From: JBFMAI01 sp040755725
GTDB lineage: Bacteria > Planctomycetota > Phycisphaerae > UBA1845 > Fen-1342
Reading direction: 5' to 3'
DNA length: 64,000 nucleotides
NCBI GenBank assembly: GCA_040755725.1
Contig: JBFMAI010000040.1
Location: 62,001-126,000 of the forward strand
Of the stretch, positions 51,014-60,270 are shown piece after piece (the first letter of the stretch is position 1; each line of letters begins with the position of its first letter). The notes below the pieces were generated by a model. It was not told the DNA's origin and did no database searches. It was given only the letters and a program-made list of their open reading frames with translations. The translations under genes and the position numbers were made by a program.

Positions 51014-51928
51014 CTATGGATTCGTCAGCAGGCGCACGAACGGGTTGATGTCGCCGAAGTTGACGTATCCGTCCTCGTTGATGTCGCCCGTATTGATGTC
51101 GCAGTTGGGGAACTGCACGGCGTAAGCGGCCGGGTTCGTCAGCGCCAACACGAACGGGTTGATGTCACCGAAGTCCGCCAGGCCGTCGCAGTTCAGGTCG
51201 CCCTTGCGGAAGCCAAAGGGGCCGTGCAGGAAGTTGGCGTTGTAGACTTGCGCCGGTTTACCCGCGAGCGGCTCCTGAGCGAAGACGACGACCTTAACGT
51301 CGTTGGGCTGGGCCAGGCAATCCGCGTCGAGCGAGAACTCCTGGGTCAACAGGGCGGACTCGCCCGGGTTGAGTGCGATGTCGCCTTTGTTCTGCCCGGC
51401 TTTGACGCTGTCACGGCACCAGTCGTAGCCCGGGGGCCAGTGGTCCAGGGCCAGCACCATGTGGACCCGCATCGTCTTGCCCGATCCGCCGGCCTCGACA
51501 CCCAACTCGGCTACGACCTTAAGCTGGTTCGCGGCCACTTTGTACGCCGTCAGGTCAATCGTCACGTCCGTCGGCCGGGCCAGGCAGTTCAGGTAGGCCT
51601 GGTGGTAGACGTTGTAAACATTGTCCGACCCAACATACTCGTACCAGCCGTCCCACTCGGCCGTGGGAACGTACTGGAGCGCGTAGAAGTACCGGCGTTC
51701 GGTGCCCCAGGCCGTCGTCCAACCCGACGTATGCACCATCAAAGAAATGAGCGTGTTCGGATACTGGGAGAGGAGCGTGCTCAACGCCTGACCGGCGGCT
51801 GGGCAGGACGGTCAGGTGGTCCTCCCGAACTCCTCGCAGAGCACGATTCGGTCGGCCGCGCCGGCCACGCCCCCGCCCCACCCGGCCAGCACGAGAGCTG
51901 GCAGTAACAGCCATTTCACCTTGTTCAT
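51014..51928 (-). CDS. Secreted Omp28-like selenoprotein with UPSC motif and dockerin-like tail
   Basis: A 304-residue product if TGA at 51812-51814 is read as Sec39, the same residue number as in the first copy. From ATG 51928 (GGGAG eight bases upstream): MNKVKWLLLPALVLAGWGGG signal, ADRIVLCEEFGRTT-U-PSC-PAAGQALSTLL. The downstream body (FYALQYVPTAEWDGWYEYVG, ALDHWPPGYDWCRDSVKAGQ) is clearly homologous but well diverged from the other two copies, so this is not a recent duplicate. It ends with the same dockerin-like tail (NCDGLADFGDINPFV, DGYVNFGDINPFVRLL). That two diverged copies keep the same TGA, the same flanking frame and a matching hairpin argues for selection for Sec rather than a nonsense mutation. 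Likely role: exported redox protein. Confidence 0.87.
51778..51805 (-). promoter_or_regulatory. SECIS-like hairpin of the second Sec gene
   Basis: TGC-CCAGC-CGCC-GGTCA-GGCG-TTGA-GCA after the TGA. The upper stem CGCC/GGCG is the same as in the first Sec gene and the loop GGUCA places GGU at nucleotides 22-24 from the U of UGA. The lower stem differs in sequence. Confidence 0.68.
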
Positions 51929-52530
51929 GGTTTGGTCTCCCATGCCGCAGACTGCTCCGGACTCCTGACCGGTTCCGACACGCCGCCGGCCCTCGCCGGG
52001 CTCGCCGCCGCGGTCCGGTCCCGCTACGCGGTACTCTCCCGCAGCCGCATCGGCCGCGGGCCGGCCTCACAATTACGTTCACCCGCGACGCTCCGGGCCG
52101 CGGATCACGCCGTCATGAGGGAGGCCGGCTTCGATCTCTTCCCGGAACTGCCAGCGCAGCGGCGCCCGCGCACCGCGCGCCGGGTTTCCTCAAAGCGATC
52201 TTACCAGAACCCGACGGTCCCCCGCCAGAGAAAAGGATCGTCTTAGGCGGAACATGTTCGCCCTTGGACGCGATTATTATCGGCCCATAAGCGCTCTGAG
52301 ACTGCCCCGCCGTTCCCCGGAAGGACTGCGTGCGGCGTGCCTACCAGCGCCCCTCCTGAAGAATCGCGAACACACACCTCACATGCCGCGGCATTGAGCC
52401 GGGGCAGAGCGGAACTCGCCCACGAAATCACCACCAGTCCGAGCCCGGGGAGCGCCACACCAAACCCACGGGCCACAGCGCAAGCTGCGACACGCGCCGC
52501 GCTCCCCTGGGCCGGACCGGCGGGGAGACA
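51929..52530. other. Intergenic region between second Sec gene and Cys paralogue
   Basis: A 602-base gap. It must contain the upstream signals of the second Sec gene (GGGAG site directly before its ATG). I find no open frame with family-like residues, no repeat copy of families A or B, and no RNA gene. Confidence 0.5.
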
Positions 52531-53466
52531 CTACGGGTTGGTCAGCAACCGCACGAAGGGGTTGATGTCACCGAAGTCCACAAACCCGTTGCCGTCGATG
52601 TCGCCGTTCATGATGTCGCAGTTGGGGAACTGCGCCGCGTAGCCGGCGGCGTTCGTCAACGCCAGCACGAACGGGTTGATGTCGCCGAAGTCCACGTTGC
52701 CGTCGCAGTTCAGGTCGCCCTTGCGGTACCCGAACGGGCCGTGCAGGAAATTGCCATTGTAGATCTGCGCCGGCTTGTACGGCAGCGTGTCTTGCGCGAA
52801 GACGAGGACCTTCACATCATTCGGATGAGCGAGGCAATCGGCGTCCAGCGTGAAATCGTAGGTCAGGGTCGTGTTCTGGCCCGCATTCAGCGTGATTACG
52901 CCCATGTCCTGGCCGTTCTTCACGCCGTCCCGCGTCCAAGTGTAGCCGAAGGGCCAGTGGTCCAGGAGCAGCACGAAGTGGACGCGCATGCTCTTGCCCA
53001 CGCCCGTGGCTTCGATGCCAACGTTGGCCTTCACCCGGATGCGGTCGGCGGCGACCTTGAAGCACTGGAGCCCGACGACCACGTCCGTGGGCACCGCCAT
53101 GGAGCTGTTGTAGGCACTGAGGTACCAACTATACTGCTGCGAGACCGTGGAGTAGGCCCCGCGGCACTCGATCATGCCGTCGAATTCAGCGGTCGGCGTC
53201 CCGGTGATGCCGTAGAAGCTGATTCGCGTGTTGCCCCAGGCGGTCGGGTAAATGGAGGTTTGAACGGCGGCGGAAGTGAATGTGTTGGGGAAGTTGGTGA
53301 GCATGAGGTCCAACGCCGCGCCGGCCGTTGGACAGTAGCTGCAGTTCACGCGCGTGAATTCCTCGCAGACCACAATTCGATCCGCCGCGACCGCGGGGAT
53401 GCCGGCGACTGCGACCGCCAGCAGGACGGGCCAGGCCCGCCGGGTACATACCAAAGACTTCCGCAT
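52531..53466 (-). CDS. Secreted Omp28-like protein with CSYC motif and dockerin-like tail (Cys paralogue)
   Basis: A 311-residue paralogue of the two Sec proteins. AGGAGG lies six bases before the ATG. It has a signal peptide (about residues 1-28), then ADRIVVCEEFTRVN-C42-SYC45-PTAGAALDLMLTNFPN. The body (FYGITGTPTAEFDGMIECRG, LLLDHWPFGYTWTRDGVKNG) is very close to the copy at 49892-50818, and the C-terminal 62 residues are the same two EF-hand-like dockerin repeats. The codon at position 42 is TGC where the others have TGA, and the bases at the SECIS loop position are GGC instead of GGU. It is an internal control for the Sec interpretation. Function: probable exported dithiol oxidoreductase or thiol-based carrier. 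Confidence 0.9.
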   Translation of the reverse strand: MRKSLVCTRRAWPVLLAVAVAGIPAVAADRIVVCEEFTRVNCSYCPTAGAALDLMLTNFPNTFTSAAVQTSIYPTAWGNTRISFYGITGTPTAEFDGMIECRGAYSTVSQQYSWYLSAYNSSMAVPTDVVVGLQCFKVAADRIRVKANVGIEATGVGKSMRVHFVLLLDHWPFGYTWTRDGVKNGQDMGVITLNAGQNTTLTYDFTLDADCLAHPNDVKVLVFAQDTLPYKPAQIYNGNFLHGPFGYRKGDLNCDGNVDFGDINPFVLALTNAAGYAAQFPNCDIMNGDIDGNGFVDFGDINPFVRLLTNP

Positions 53467-53744
53467 GACAGCCTCCTGAAGGCCACGCGCAGCGCACCGC
53501 TCCGCGCGTCATCCGGGCAGCCCCCGTTGGGCACGCCGTCGCTTGGCGGACGAGGGGCGGAGCCGGGTGGATGTGGGTGGCATGGTTCACAGAAAATGCT
53601 CCGGCTGGAGCCCGCGCGCCCCGCGCGCGGTCCTCGCACGGTCAGCCAAACACCGACACGTTCCATCTTGCGACGCGGGGGCTTCGGTCCCGCTTTCGTT
53701 AACCCTGATCATAACGCGGCGAGGCGGCCGATCGCAATCCAAAC

Positions 53745-54986
53745 TTACGCGCTCGAAAGGCCGCCGCCCGCGGCGTCGAACCGTAATCGTCCTATTTCGA
53801 CGGCCGTAACCAGGGCCATCAGCGGCATGAGCGGCACACGATAACGGACGCTCCCGATGTACACGCAGTGAACCAGGGTGAAGTAGAGCAGCGGAAGGGC
53901 CACCAGGGCGAGGAGCCGGCGGCGGTCCGCGGCGCTCGCGTGTCGGCGGTCACTCCACGCACGAATCACGGCCGCAACCGTCCCAGCCAGGAGAAGCAGG
54001 GTGTACGCCGCTCCGGCGATGGCGGCCGGTCCGGTCCGATATTCCGTCACATTGGGCAGCGGGCTCCAGGTCCGCAGAAACTTGACCCCCGCCAGACGCA
54101 GGACCCGACCGGGGTCGGATCGCATCTGCTGGACGGCCAACTGCTTCAGCAGACGGTCGCGCTCGACCTCGCCGAGCCCGTGCAACTCCGCCATCTCCCA
54201 AAGAAAAGCCTGATTGCTGCTCCCGTCGGCCTGCGGTCCCTGGGCGTCAAACAGCGTCACGCCGCCGTTGGTCGAGAGCCACGCGTAGTCGCGCAGAACG
54301 GCCTGGTTGCGCAGGCCCCATGGGAGCAGGAGCAGCGCGAGCACGACGGGGCACGCCACCAGACGCGGGCCGATCCGCCGTCGGTCGCGGCCGAGCGCGA
54401 GGATCAGCAACCACAGCAGCGGCAGCCACCCGGCGGCCGACGGTCGCGTCAGGATCGCCGCCGCCCCGATCGCAGCCACGCCGCTCCACGCCCGCCAGTT
54501 CCCCGGCGATCGCGTCATGACGTCCCACGCGCACGCCGTCAGAGCAACGCCAAGGAAAGTGAACAACGTCTCGGTAAGCAGCAGGTTTCCGAAGAAGATG
54601 CCGAACGGATCGCACGCCACCAGAAGTCCGCCGATAAGCGCGGCGCGCGGCCCGGCCGCCGCGCGCGCGAGCCGGTGGGCCACGATGACAGTGGCCGCCC
54701 CGACGACCGCCTGCGCCAAGCGCGCAAGAAGCACGCCCACGGAGCCCAGGGCCGCGCAGGGAGCGAGGAACAGCGGGTACAGCGGCATCCGCGCCGCGAG
54801 TCGGCCGTCCTCGGTGACGAAGGAGCCGTCGCGGACCAAGTGCGTGGCCAGTTGCCAGTGCAGTTCTTCGTCGGGGTACTCGAACGCCGCCCCGTGGCAG
54901 GTCCAGCGGTACGCAACCCAGCCCGCCCGCAGCACCAGGGCCAGGAGCGCCAGCCCCCCGGTGACGTGGTCAGGCGTGCGGGTCAT
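53745..54986 (-). CDS. GT39/ArnT-like membrane glycosyltransferase
   Basis: A 413-residue membrane protein with about ten helices. The first periplasmic loop carries the acidic catalytic pair FEYPDEELHWQLATHLVRDGSF, then ARMPLYPLFLAPCAALG and the helix motif CDPFGIFFGNLLLTETLFTFL typical of the dolichyl-phosphate-mannose/GT39-PMT_2 superfamily. It would transfer a sugar from a lipid carrier outside the cytoplasmic membrane; donor and acceptor are not known. Its start overlaps the tilS stop by 17 bases. Confidence 0.85.
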   Translation of the reverse strand: MTRTPDHVTGGLALLALVLRAGWVAYRWTCHGAAFEYPDEELHWQLATHLVRDGSFVTEDGRLAARMPLYPLFLAPCAALGSVGVLLARLAQAVVGAATVIVAHRLARAAAGPRAALIGGLLVACDPFGIFFGNLLLTETLFTFLGVALTACAWDVMTRSPGNWRAWSGVAAIGAAAILTRPSAAGWLPLLWLLILALGRDRRRIGPRLVACPVVLALLLLPWGLRNQAVLRDYAWLSTNGGVTLFDAQGPQADGSSNQAFLWEMAELHGLGEVERDRLLKQLAVQQMRSDPGRVLRLAGVKFLRTWSPLPNVTEYRTGPAAIAGAAYTLLLLAGTVAAVIRAWSDRRHASAADRRRLLALVALPLLYFTLVHCVYIGSVRYRVPLMPLMALVTAVEIGRLRFDAAGGGLSSA

Positions 54987-56451
54987 GCAAAGTGGCCAGG
55001 GTCGCGGGGTACGGGGCCAGTATCAGGCGCAGCGCCCTGCGCGTGGCCGGCCGGAGCTTCACCCGCTCGTCGATCCGCAGCGGCATGATCCACACCGGGC
55101 CCTCCTGATCGCACAAGAGGCCCGTGCAGGCCCGCACCTGCGGATCGACCTTCTGCTCGCTGAAGAAATCGCCGACCGTCTTGGCCCCCGGCGACCCCAA
55201 CGGATGGAACCGGTCCCCGTCGCGCCGGCCGCGCACCAGCAGGGGGGGGCGCAGCGACTCGTAATCCAGCCATTCCTCGTACCGATTCGTGTTCCGGCGC
55301 AGCGCCTCGATGTCCTCCGGCGTCACTTCGCGGACCTCGGCGGTCAGCGTCAAGCGCAGCGCCGGCAAGGACGTGCGACCGGGGCAGGCGATGAAGATCA
55401 GGCCGAGTTCGGGCGGCGGCTCCTCCTCACCCAGCGGGCTGAACTCAAGCCGGTCATACTGCTTGCGCACGACGATCGGGCCGGGGAGGTGGACCTCTTT
55501 GCCGCTGGCCGGATCCTCGGCCAGCCGCAGGACCGCCTCGATGTTCCCGAAGCTAAGATCCTGTTCGCCGCCGACCAGCAGCAGGACGGCCCGCCGGACC
55601 ACCTCCGCCTGGATGATCCGTTGCTTGCCGAGCAGCGCCCGATTGTTCAGGACGATGCGCCGCGGCTCGTGCGCGATGACGAGCGATTCGAAGGTGCGTT
55701 CCGCGGCGTCCTCCAGATACGAGCCGAGCAGGCGGGCCAGCTCGCCCAGCCGCAGCAGGGCCTCGGCCACGTTGGGATTGAGTTGCTCGGCCAGCAGCGG
55801 CATGACGATGTTGCGGATGCGGCCGCGGGTGAACTCCGGGCTGCGGTTGCTGCTGTCGGTGCGCGCGGTCAAGCCGCGCGCCGCGCACAGTTCCTCGATC
55901 GTGGCCCGCCGCTGGTTCAGGAACGGGCGCACGATCAAGACGTGGCTGTCGGGCTGAATCGGCCGCACGTCGCGGATGCCGACCAGGCCGCGCAGGCCCG
56001 TCCCGCGGCAGATGCGGTGGAGGATGGTCTCGGCGTTGTCGTCCGCGTGGTGGGCGACGGCGACGCGCTCGCTGCCCGTCTTCAGGGCCACGCGCTCCAG
56101 GAACTCGTAGCGCCGGCTCCGTGCAACCTCCTCGGTGGACCCGCCGCTGCGCTCGACTTCCGCCCGGATGTCGGCCCGCTCGGCGTGGAACGGCACGCCA
56201 AGCTCCTCCGCCAGCCGCGCCGCGAAAGCCTCGTCGGCCTCGGCTTCTTCGCCGCGCAAACCGTGGTGAAAATGGGCGGCGCGGAGCTTCCATTTCAGAC
56301 CCTCGCGCTCGGAGAGGGCCTTCATCGTGTGCAGCAGCAGCGTGGAATCCGGGCCCCCGGACACGCCGACAACCCAACTCGCCTCGCGGATCAGGAGCCG
56401 CCGGGTCTCCAGCCACGCCTGCAACTGATTGAGCCACGTATCCCAATTCAC
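54970..56451 (-). CDS. tilS: tRNA(Ile)-lysidine synthetase
   Basis: A 493-residue PP-loop ATPase that converts C34 of tRNA-Ile(CAU) to lysidine. The signature VVGVSGGPDSTLLLHTM (PP-loop), AAHFHHGLRGEEAEADEAF, VAVAHHADDNAETILHRICRGTG and PFLNQRRATIEELC are present, with a C-terminal TilS domain (RRDGDRFHPLGSPGAKTVGDFF). The GTG start (56451) has only a weak ribosome site; the open frame extends upstream but is not family-like. It is followed by the GT39 gene with overlap. Confidence 0.94.
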   Translation of the reverse strand: MNWDTWLNQLQAWLETRRLLIREASWVVGVSGGPDSTLLLHTMKALSEREGLKWKLRAAHFHHGLRGEEAEADEAFAARLAEELGVPFHAERADIRAEVERSGGSTEEVARSRRYEFLERVALKTGSERVAVAHHADDNAETILHRICRGTGLRGLVGIRDVRPIQPDSHVLIVRPFLNQRRATIEELCAARGLTARTDSSNRSPEFTRGRIRNIVMPLLAEQLNPNVAEALLRLGELARLLGSYLEDAAERTFESLVIAHEPRRIVLNNRALLGKQRIIQAEVVRRAVLLLVGGEQDLSFGNIEAVLRLAEDPASGKEVHLPGPIVVRKQYDRLEFSPLGEEEPPPELGLIFIACPGRTSLPALRLTLTAEVREVTPEDIEALRRNTNRYEEWLDYESLRPPLLVRGRRDGDRFHPLGSPGAKTVGDFFSEQKVDPQVRACTGLLCDQEGPVWIMPLRIDERVKLRPATRRALRLILAPYPATLATLHDPHA

Positions 56452-56560
56452 GGTGGCCGCAGTATAGGCCCCCCGGGGCGGCGTTCCAACGCAAGCCGAC
56501 GCGGCCCGTCGGGAAATCGCCCGGCGAGCCGGACCCGGCCGGCCGCGGTCGCCCCGCCCA

Positions 56561-57442
56561 TCAGCCGTGCGGCGGCACCTCAACATCCACCCCCAGTTGC
56601 TCGGCCGCCGCCGTCACCGTGTGGTCGATGAGCACCGCGATGGTCATGGGGCCGACGCCGCCGGGCACGGGCGTAATCAGCGAGGCGGGTTCGATGGCCG
56701 CTTCAAAATCCACGTCGCCCACATTCGCTTCGTTGTAGCCTGCATCGACGACGACGGCGCCGACCTTGATCCACCCGCCCTGCACGAAACGCGGATGGCC
56801 GACGGCGGCAATCACGACGTCGGCGTTGCGCACGATGCTGGGCAGTGACCGGGTCCGCGAGTGGCACAGCGTCACGGTCGCGTGGCGATTGATGAGCAGC
56901 GACGCCATCGGGCGCCCCAGAATCGGGCTCCGCCCGATGACCGCCGCGTGCGCCCCGTCCAGCTCGACGTGGTAGTGCTCCAGCAGTCGCAGGATTCCCG
57001 CCGGCGTGCAGGGGATGAATGCCGGCATGCCCAGAATCACGCGGCCCAACGTGGCGGACGTGACGCCGTCCACGTCCTTGGCCAATGGAATAGCCTCGAA
57101 CACGGCACGCTTGTCGATCGGTGCCGGCACGGGGTGTTGCACCAGGATGCCGTGGATCGACGGGTCGTCCCCCAGTCGTTGGATCTCGGCGACGACTTCC
57201 GTAGTGGTGGCGTCCCGCGGCAGCTCGACGACCACCGAGCGGATGCCCGCGTCCTCGCACCGCCGCCGCTTCATGCGCACATAGGTGCGCGATGCGGGGT
57301 CGTCGCCGACAATGACAGTAGCCAAGGCCGGGGTGACCCCGGTCGCCTGGTGGATCCGCCGCGCCTTCGCCGCCGACTCCTCCAGCAAACGCCCGGCCAC
57401 GGCCCGGCCACCCATGAGCTTGGCTTTGTTCACCGCGTTCAT
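56561..57442 (-). CDS. folD: Bifunctional methylenetetrahydrofolate dehydrogenase/cyclohydrolase
   Basis: A 293-residue FolD interconverting methylene-, methenyl- and formyl-tetrahydrofolate. The Tyr-x3-Lys active site lies in SRTYVRMKRRRCEDAG, followed by GILVQHPVPAPIDKRAV, the signature PCTPAGILRLLEHY, the NAD(P) loop VIGRSPILGRPMASLL and the C-terminal PVPGGVGPMTIAVLI. It supplies one-carbon units, which links functionally to metH, but it is not in the same operon. Confidence 0.97.
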   Translation of the reverse strand: MNAVNKAKLMGGRAVAGRLLEESAAKARRIHQATGVTPALATVIVGDDPASRTYVRMKRRRCEDAGIRSVVVELPRDATTTEVVAEIQRLGDDPSIHGILVQHPVPAPIDKRAVFEAIPLAKDVDGVTSATLGRVILGMPAFIPCTPAGILRLLEHYHVELDGAHAAVIGRSPILGRPMASLLINRHATVTLCHSRTRSLPSIVRNADVVIAAVGHPRFVQGGWIKVGAVVVDAGYNEANVGDVDFEAAIEPASLITPVPGGVGPMTIAVLIDHTVTAAAEQLGVDVEVPPHG

Positions 57443-57875
57443 ACCGCCAGCATACCCCTGCGGCGTCGGCGCGTCAGTACGGCCGTCGCCCCAGCGCCGG
57501 CCGCCGACGTCCGTCCGTCGCTGGGAAACGCGGCGGCGGGGGTGATCGGGTCTCCAACGCGGATGCGGCTCGCCTCGGACGGCCGGTGCGGAGCCCGGTC
57601 GCCAAAGGCGACTCGCCGTGGCGAGCCGCTACACCGGCGGGAGCCAGTGCCGCCCAACCCCCCGGCCGCAACGGACGGCGGTGCGGAGCCAGGGCCCACG
57701 GGGTGGTGCGGTCGGCCGCGCCGGCGGGCCACGGCCCTGCCGATCCGGCACACCGGAATCGCCCCCCCTTTGGTTTCTGGTGGACTCGGATACCTCCGAT
57801 GTAATAGTATTGGGGCAGGCCGGGCGCGTGTGCGCTGAGTGATGGACTCCGTTCATTTCGGCTTGGAGGCGCTCC
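57443..57875. other. Intergenic region upstream of the large dockerin-tailed gene
   Basis: A 433-base gap between divergent folD and the secreted-protein gene. It includes a GGTCGCCAAAGGCGACTCGC segment with GTGGCGAGCC (57596-57630) reminiscent of the nested hairpin C of repeat B, and an AT-rich GTAATAGTATTG that could be part of a promoter for the downstream gene. No coding frame is convincing. Confidence 0.45.
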
Positions 57876-60212
57876 ATGCGACGTTCCGCATTTCGCTCTG
57901 TGATGGTTTTCACCCTGTGGGCACTCGCCGCGGAGGGCTCCGTCCCGGCCGCCGCGCAGGACGGCATCCCCGGCGAGCGGCTCGAACCCGCCGCCTGCGG
58001 CCCGTCCTGGGTCGAGTCGATGGACGCGGCCATTGAGCGCAACCGCCACACGGTGCCACCGGCCAATGACAAGGAACGCCAGCCGGGTGAGCATGGGGCG
58101 TGGATGGTGCCGAGTGTGCGGGCGACGACCTTTCCGCATTCCGGGCGGCACAACGCCGTCAACAAGTGGGGCGACACGCGCATGGGGATCGGCTTCCCGC
58201 AGCCGGTGACGGTTCACGGGGCCTACTTCGCGGGCCAGGCGGGCGAAGGTGTGTGGACCCCCGGCGTACGGGTCGCGGGCTACCGCGACGGGCAACTCGT
58301 CGGCCAGACGGGGTGGCTGAGCCAGATCGGCCGCGAGCCCCGCTGGCTGGAGATGAACCTCGCCGGCGTGGATCGCATTGAGGTCGTCGCCGTGCCGGCC
58401 TACCTCGGCGGCGGGTGGTACGGGATGGACGACCTGACCTATGCCGTTACGACGTCGGCCGGCGAGACGCAGACGATCGTCATCGACTTTGAAGACCTGC
58501 CGTACGATTACAGGCTGACCGGCTCCGGCTACGCGGGGCTGACCTGGGAGGAAGGTCGCGGTGAGTTTTCCGAGCGCGACGGCATCCACGGGCCGCTGGT
58601 GCCGCCGGAATATCGCGAGGAACCCGCGACGGCCGAGGACCTGCTGAACGAGCCGTCCGACATGGGGGCGAGCGCCCCGGAACTGAACCGGACGTTTCAG
58701 GGCGTGTTGCGCGGCGACGCGGGGTCGATGAGCTACCCGCCGGACACCGACGGCGCGGTCGGCCCGCGCCACTACGTCGAGACGGTGAACCGCAACTTCG
58801 CGGTCTATGACAAGGCGACGGGGGCCCAGCTCGTCAACATCCTGCTGGGGGCGTTTCTGCCCGGGTCCAACGGCGACCCGCGGACGGTGTTCGACCACCA
58901 CAGCGGGCGCTGGATCGTCCATGTCACCGACTTCAGCGCTACGGCCACCGTTTTTCTGGCGGTCTCGTTGACGGACGATCCCACCGGCGACTGGTTCAAG
59001 ACCAGCTTCAAGACGAACACCGGGGGCGATGAGGGCCGCTGGCCGGACTATCCGACCCTGGGCGTCGACGCGCACGGCATCTACATCACGGCGTACATGG
59101 TCGGCGGCAGCGCTATGACTATCTTCGCCCTCGACAAGGCCCCGCTCGTCGCCACGCCGCCCAGCCTCGGCACGATCACCGCATGGCGAAACCTGCCCTT
59201 CGAGGGGGCGATTCAACCGGCGCACACTTACGGCGACCCGGGCGGTGAGTACCTGGTGTCGCGGTCCGGCAGCTCGTCGCTGCGCATCCGCCGGGTCAAC
59301 CCGCCCCTGAACAACCCGACGTTGACCGAAGTCGGACTCGTGAGTGTGTCCAGCTTCAGCGCCCCGCCCGACGCCCCGGCCCTGGGCAGCACGACGCCGC
59401 TGGACACCGTGGACCAGCGGCTGATGATGTCGGTCTACCGGGGCGGCTCGCTGTGGACGTGCCACACGATCAACGTCAGCGGGCGCGCGGGCTGCCGCTG
59501 GTACGAGGTCGATCCGGTCACCCGGACGGTCAAGCAGTGGGGCAACGTGGCCGACCCGGTGCTGTATTACTTTTTCCCGTCGATCATGGTGAACGCGGAC
59601 GGCGACGTCGTGATGGCGTTCACGGGCTCTAGCTCCGCCCAGTACGCCGGCTGCTACTACACCGGTCGCCGCAAGACCGATCCGCCCGGCGAAATGGCCC
59701 CGCCGGTGCAATACAAGCCGGGGACCGGCCCCCAGAACAACATCGACAGCTACGGCCGCAATCGGTGGGGTGACTACAGTTACACGACGCTCGATCCCGT
59801 CGATCAGACCACGTTCTATACGATTCAGGAGTACGGTCACGACAACAACATCTGGGGCACGTACGTCGCGGTCCTCGGCGCACCGCCTGACTGCAACAAC
59901 AACGGCCTGCCGGACAAGTGCGACCTCGACTGCGGGCCGCCCGGCGGTCCGTGCGACCTGCCCGGCTGTGGGCAGTCCACCGATCTCAATGGCAATGGCA
60001 TCCCCGATGAATGCGACGGTCTGGGTGATCTGAACTGCGACGGGTGGGCCGACTTCGGCGACATCAACCCGTTTGTGCTGCGGCTCTCGAACCCGGTCGG
60101 CTACGCGGCGCAGTACCCGAATTGCCCCAACAGCCACGGAGACATCAACGGCGACGGGTTTGTTGACTTTGGAGACATCAACCCGTTCGTGCGGCTGTTG
60201 ACGCAGCCGTAG
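57876..60212 (+). CDS. Large secreted protein with dockerin-like C-terminal tail
   Basis: A 778-residue exported protein: signal peptide (about 1-28, cleaved near PAAAQDG), a region resembling a carbohydrate-binding or lectin-like beta domain (about 85-210), then a long beta-rich, propeller-like part with Asp/Gly motifs (PPDTDGAVGPRHYVETVNRNFAVYD, HSGRWIVHVTDFS), and a C-terminal DCNNNGLPDKCD/NGNGIPDECD calcium-loop-like stretch followed by the tail NCDGWADFGDINPFVLRL ... DGFVDFGDINPFVRLL. The tail is the same as that of the three Omp28-like proteins. GGAGG lies seven bases before the ATG. No catalytic motif is recognised; surface display or matrix binding is likely. Confidence 0.88.
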   Translation: MRRSAFRSVMVFTLWALAAEGSVPAAAQDGIPGERLEPAACGPSWVESMDAAIERNRHTVPPANDKERQPGEHGAWMVPSVRATTFPHSGRHNAVNKWGDTRMGIGFPQPVTVHGAYFAGQAGEGVWTPGVRVAGYRDGQLVGQTGWLSQIGREPRWLEMNLAGVDRIEVVAVPAYLGGGWYGMDDLTYAVTTSAGETQTIVIDFEDLPYDYRLTGSGYAGLTWEEGRGEFSERDGIHGPLVPPEYREEPATAEDLLNEPSDMGASAPELNRTFQGVLRGDAGSMSYPPDTDGAVGPRHYVETVNRNFAVYDKATGAQLVNILLGAFLPGSNGDPRTVFDHHSGRWIVHVTDFSATATVFLAVSLTDDPTGDWFKTSFKTNTGGDEGRWPDYPTLGVDAHGIYITAYMVGGSAMTIFALDKAPLVATPPSLGTITAWRNLPFEGAIQPAHTYGDPGGEYLVSRSGSSSLRIRRVNPPLNNPTLTEVGLVSVSSFSAPPDAPALGSTTPLDTVDQRLMMSVYRGGSLWTCHTINVSGRAGCRWYEVDPVTRTVKQWGNVADPVLYYFFPSIMVNADGDVVMAFTGSSSAQYAGCYYTGRRKTDPPGEMAPPVQYKPGTGPQNNIDSYGRNRWGDYSYTTLDPVDQTTFYTIQEYGHDNNIWGTYVAVLGAPPDCNNNGLPDKCDLDCGPPGGPCDLPGCGQSTDLNGNGIPDECDGLGDLNCDGWADFGDINPFVLRLSNPVGYAAQYPNCPNSHGDINGDGFVDFGDINPFVRLLTQP

Positions 60213-60228
60213 AACCCGCCGCACGACT

Positions 60229-60254
60229 CCCCTCCCTTCCAGGGAGGGGTTGGG
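60229..60254. repeat. Repeat B, simple form, copy 2
   Basis: CCCCTCCCTTCCAGGGAGGGGTTGGGG: a short perfect palindrome (CCCCTCCCT/AGGGAGGGG) just after the dockerin-tailed gene; could serve as a terminator-like hairpin. Confidence 0.6.
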
Positions 60255-60270
60255 GCGTAGTGGCGCGCGA

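Noticed and set aside
57474..60224. Long minus-strand open frame (about 916 codons) over the dockerin-tailed gene
   Set aside because: Antisense shadow with composition bias and no motif; the plus-strand gene has signal peptide, ribosome site and conserved tail.
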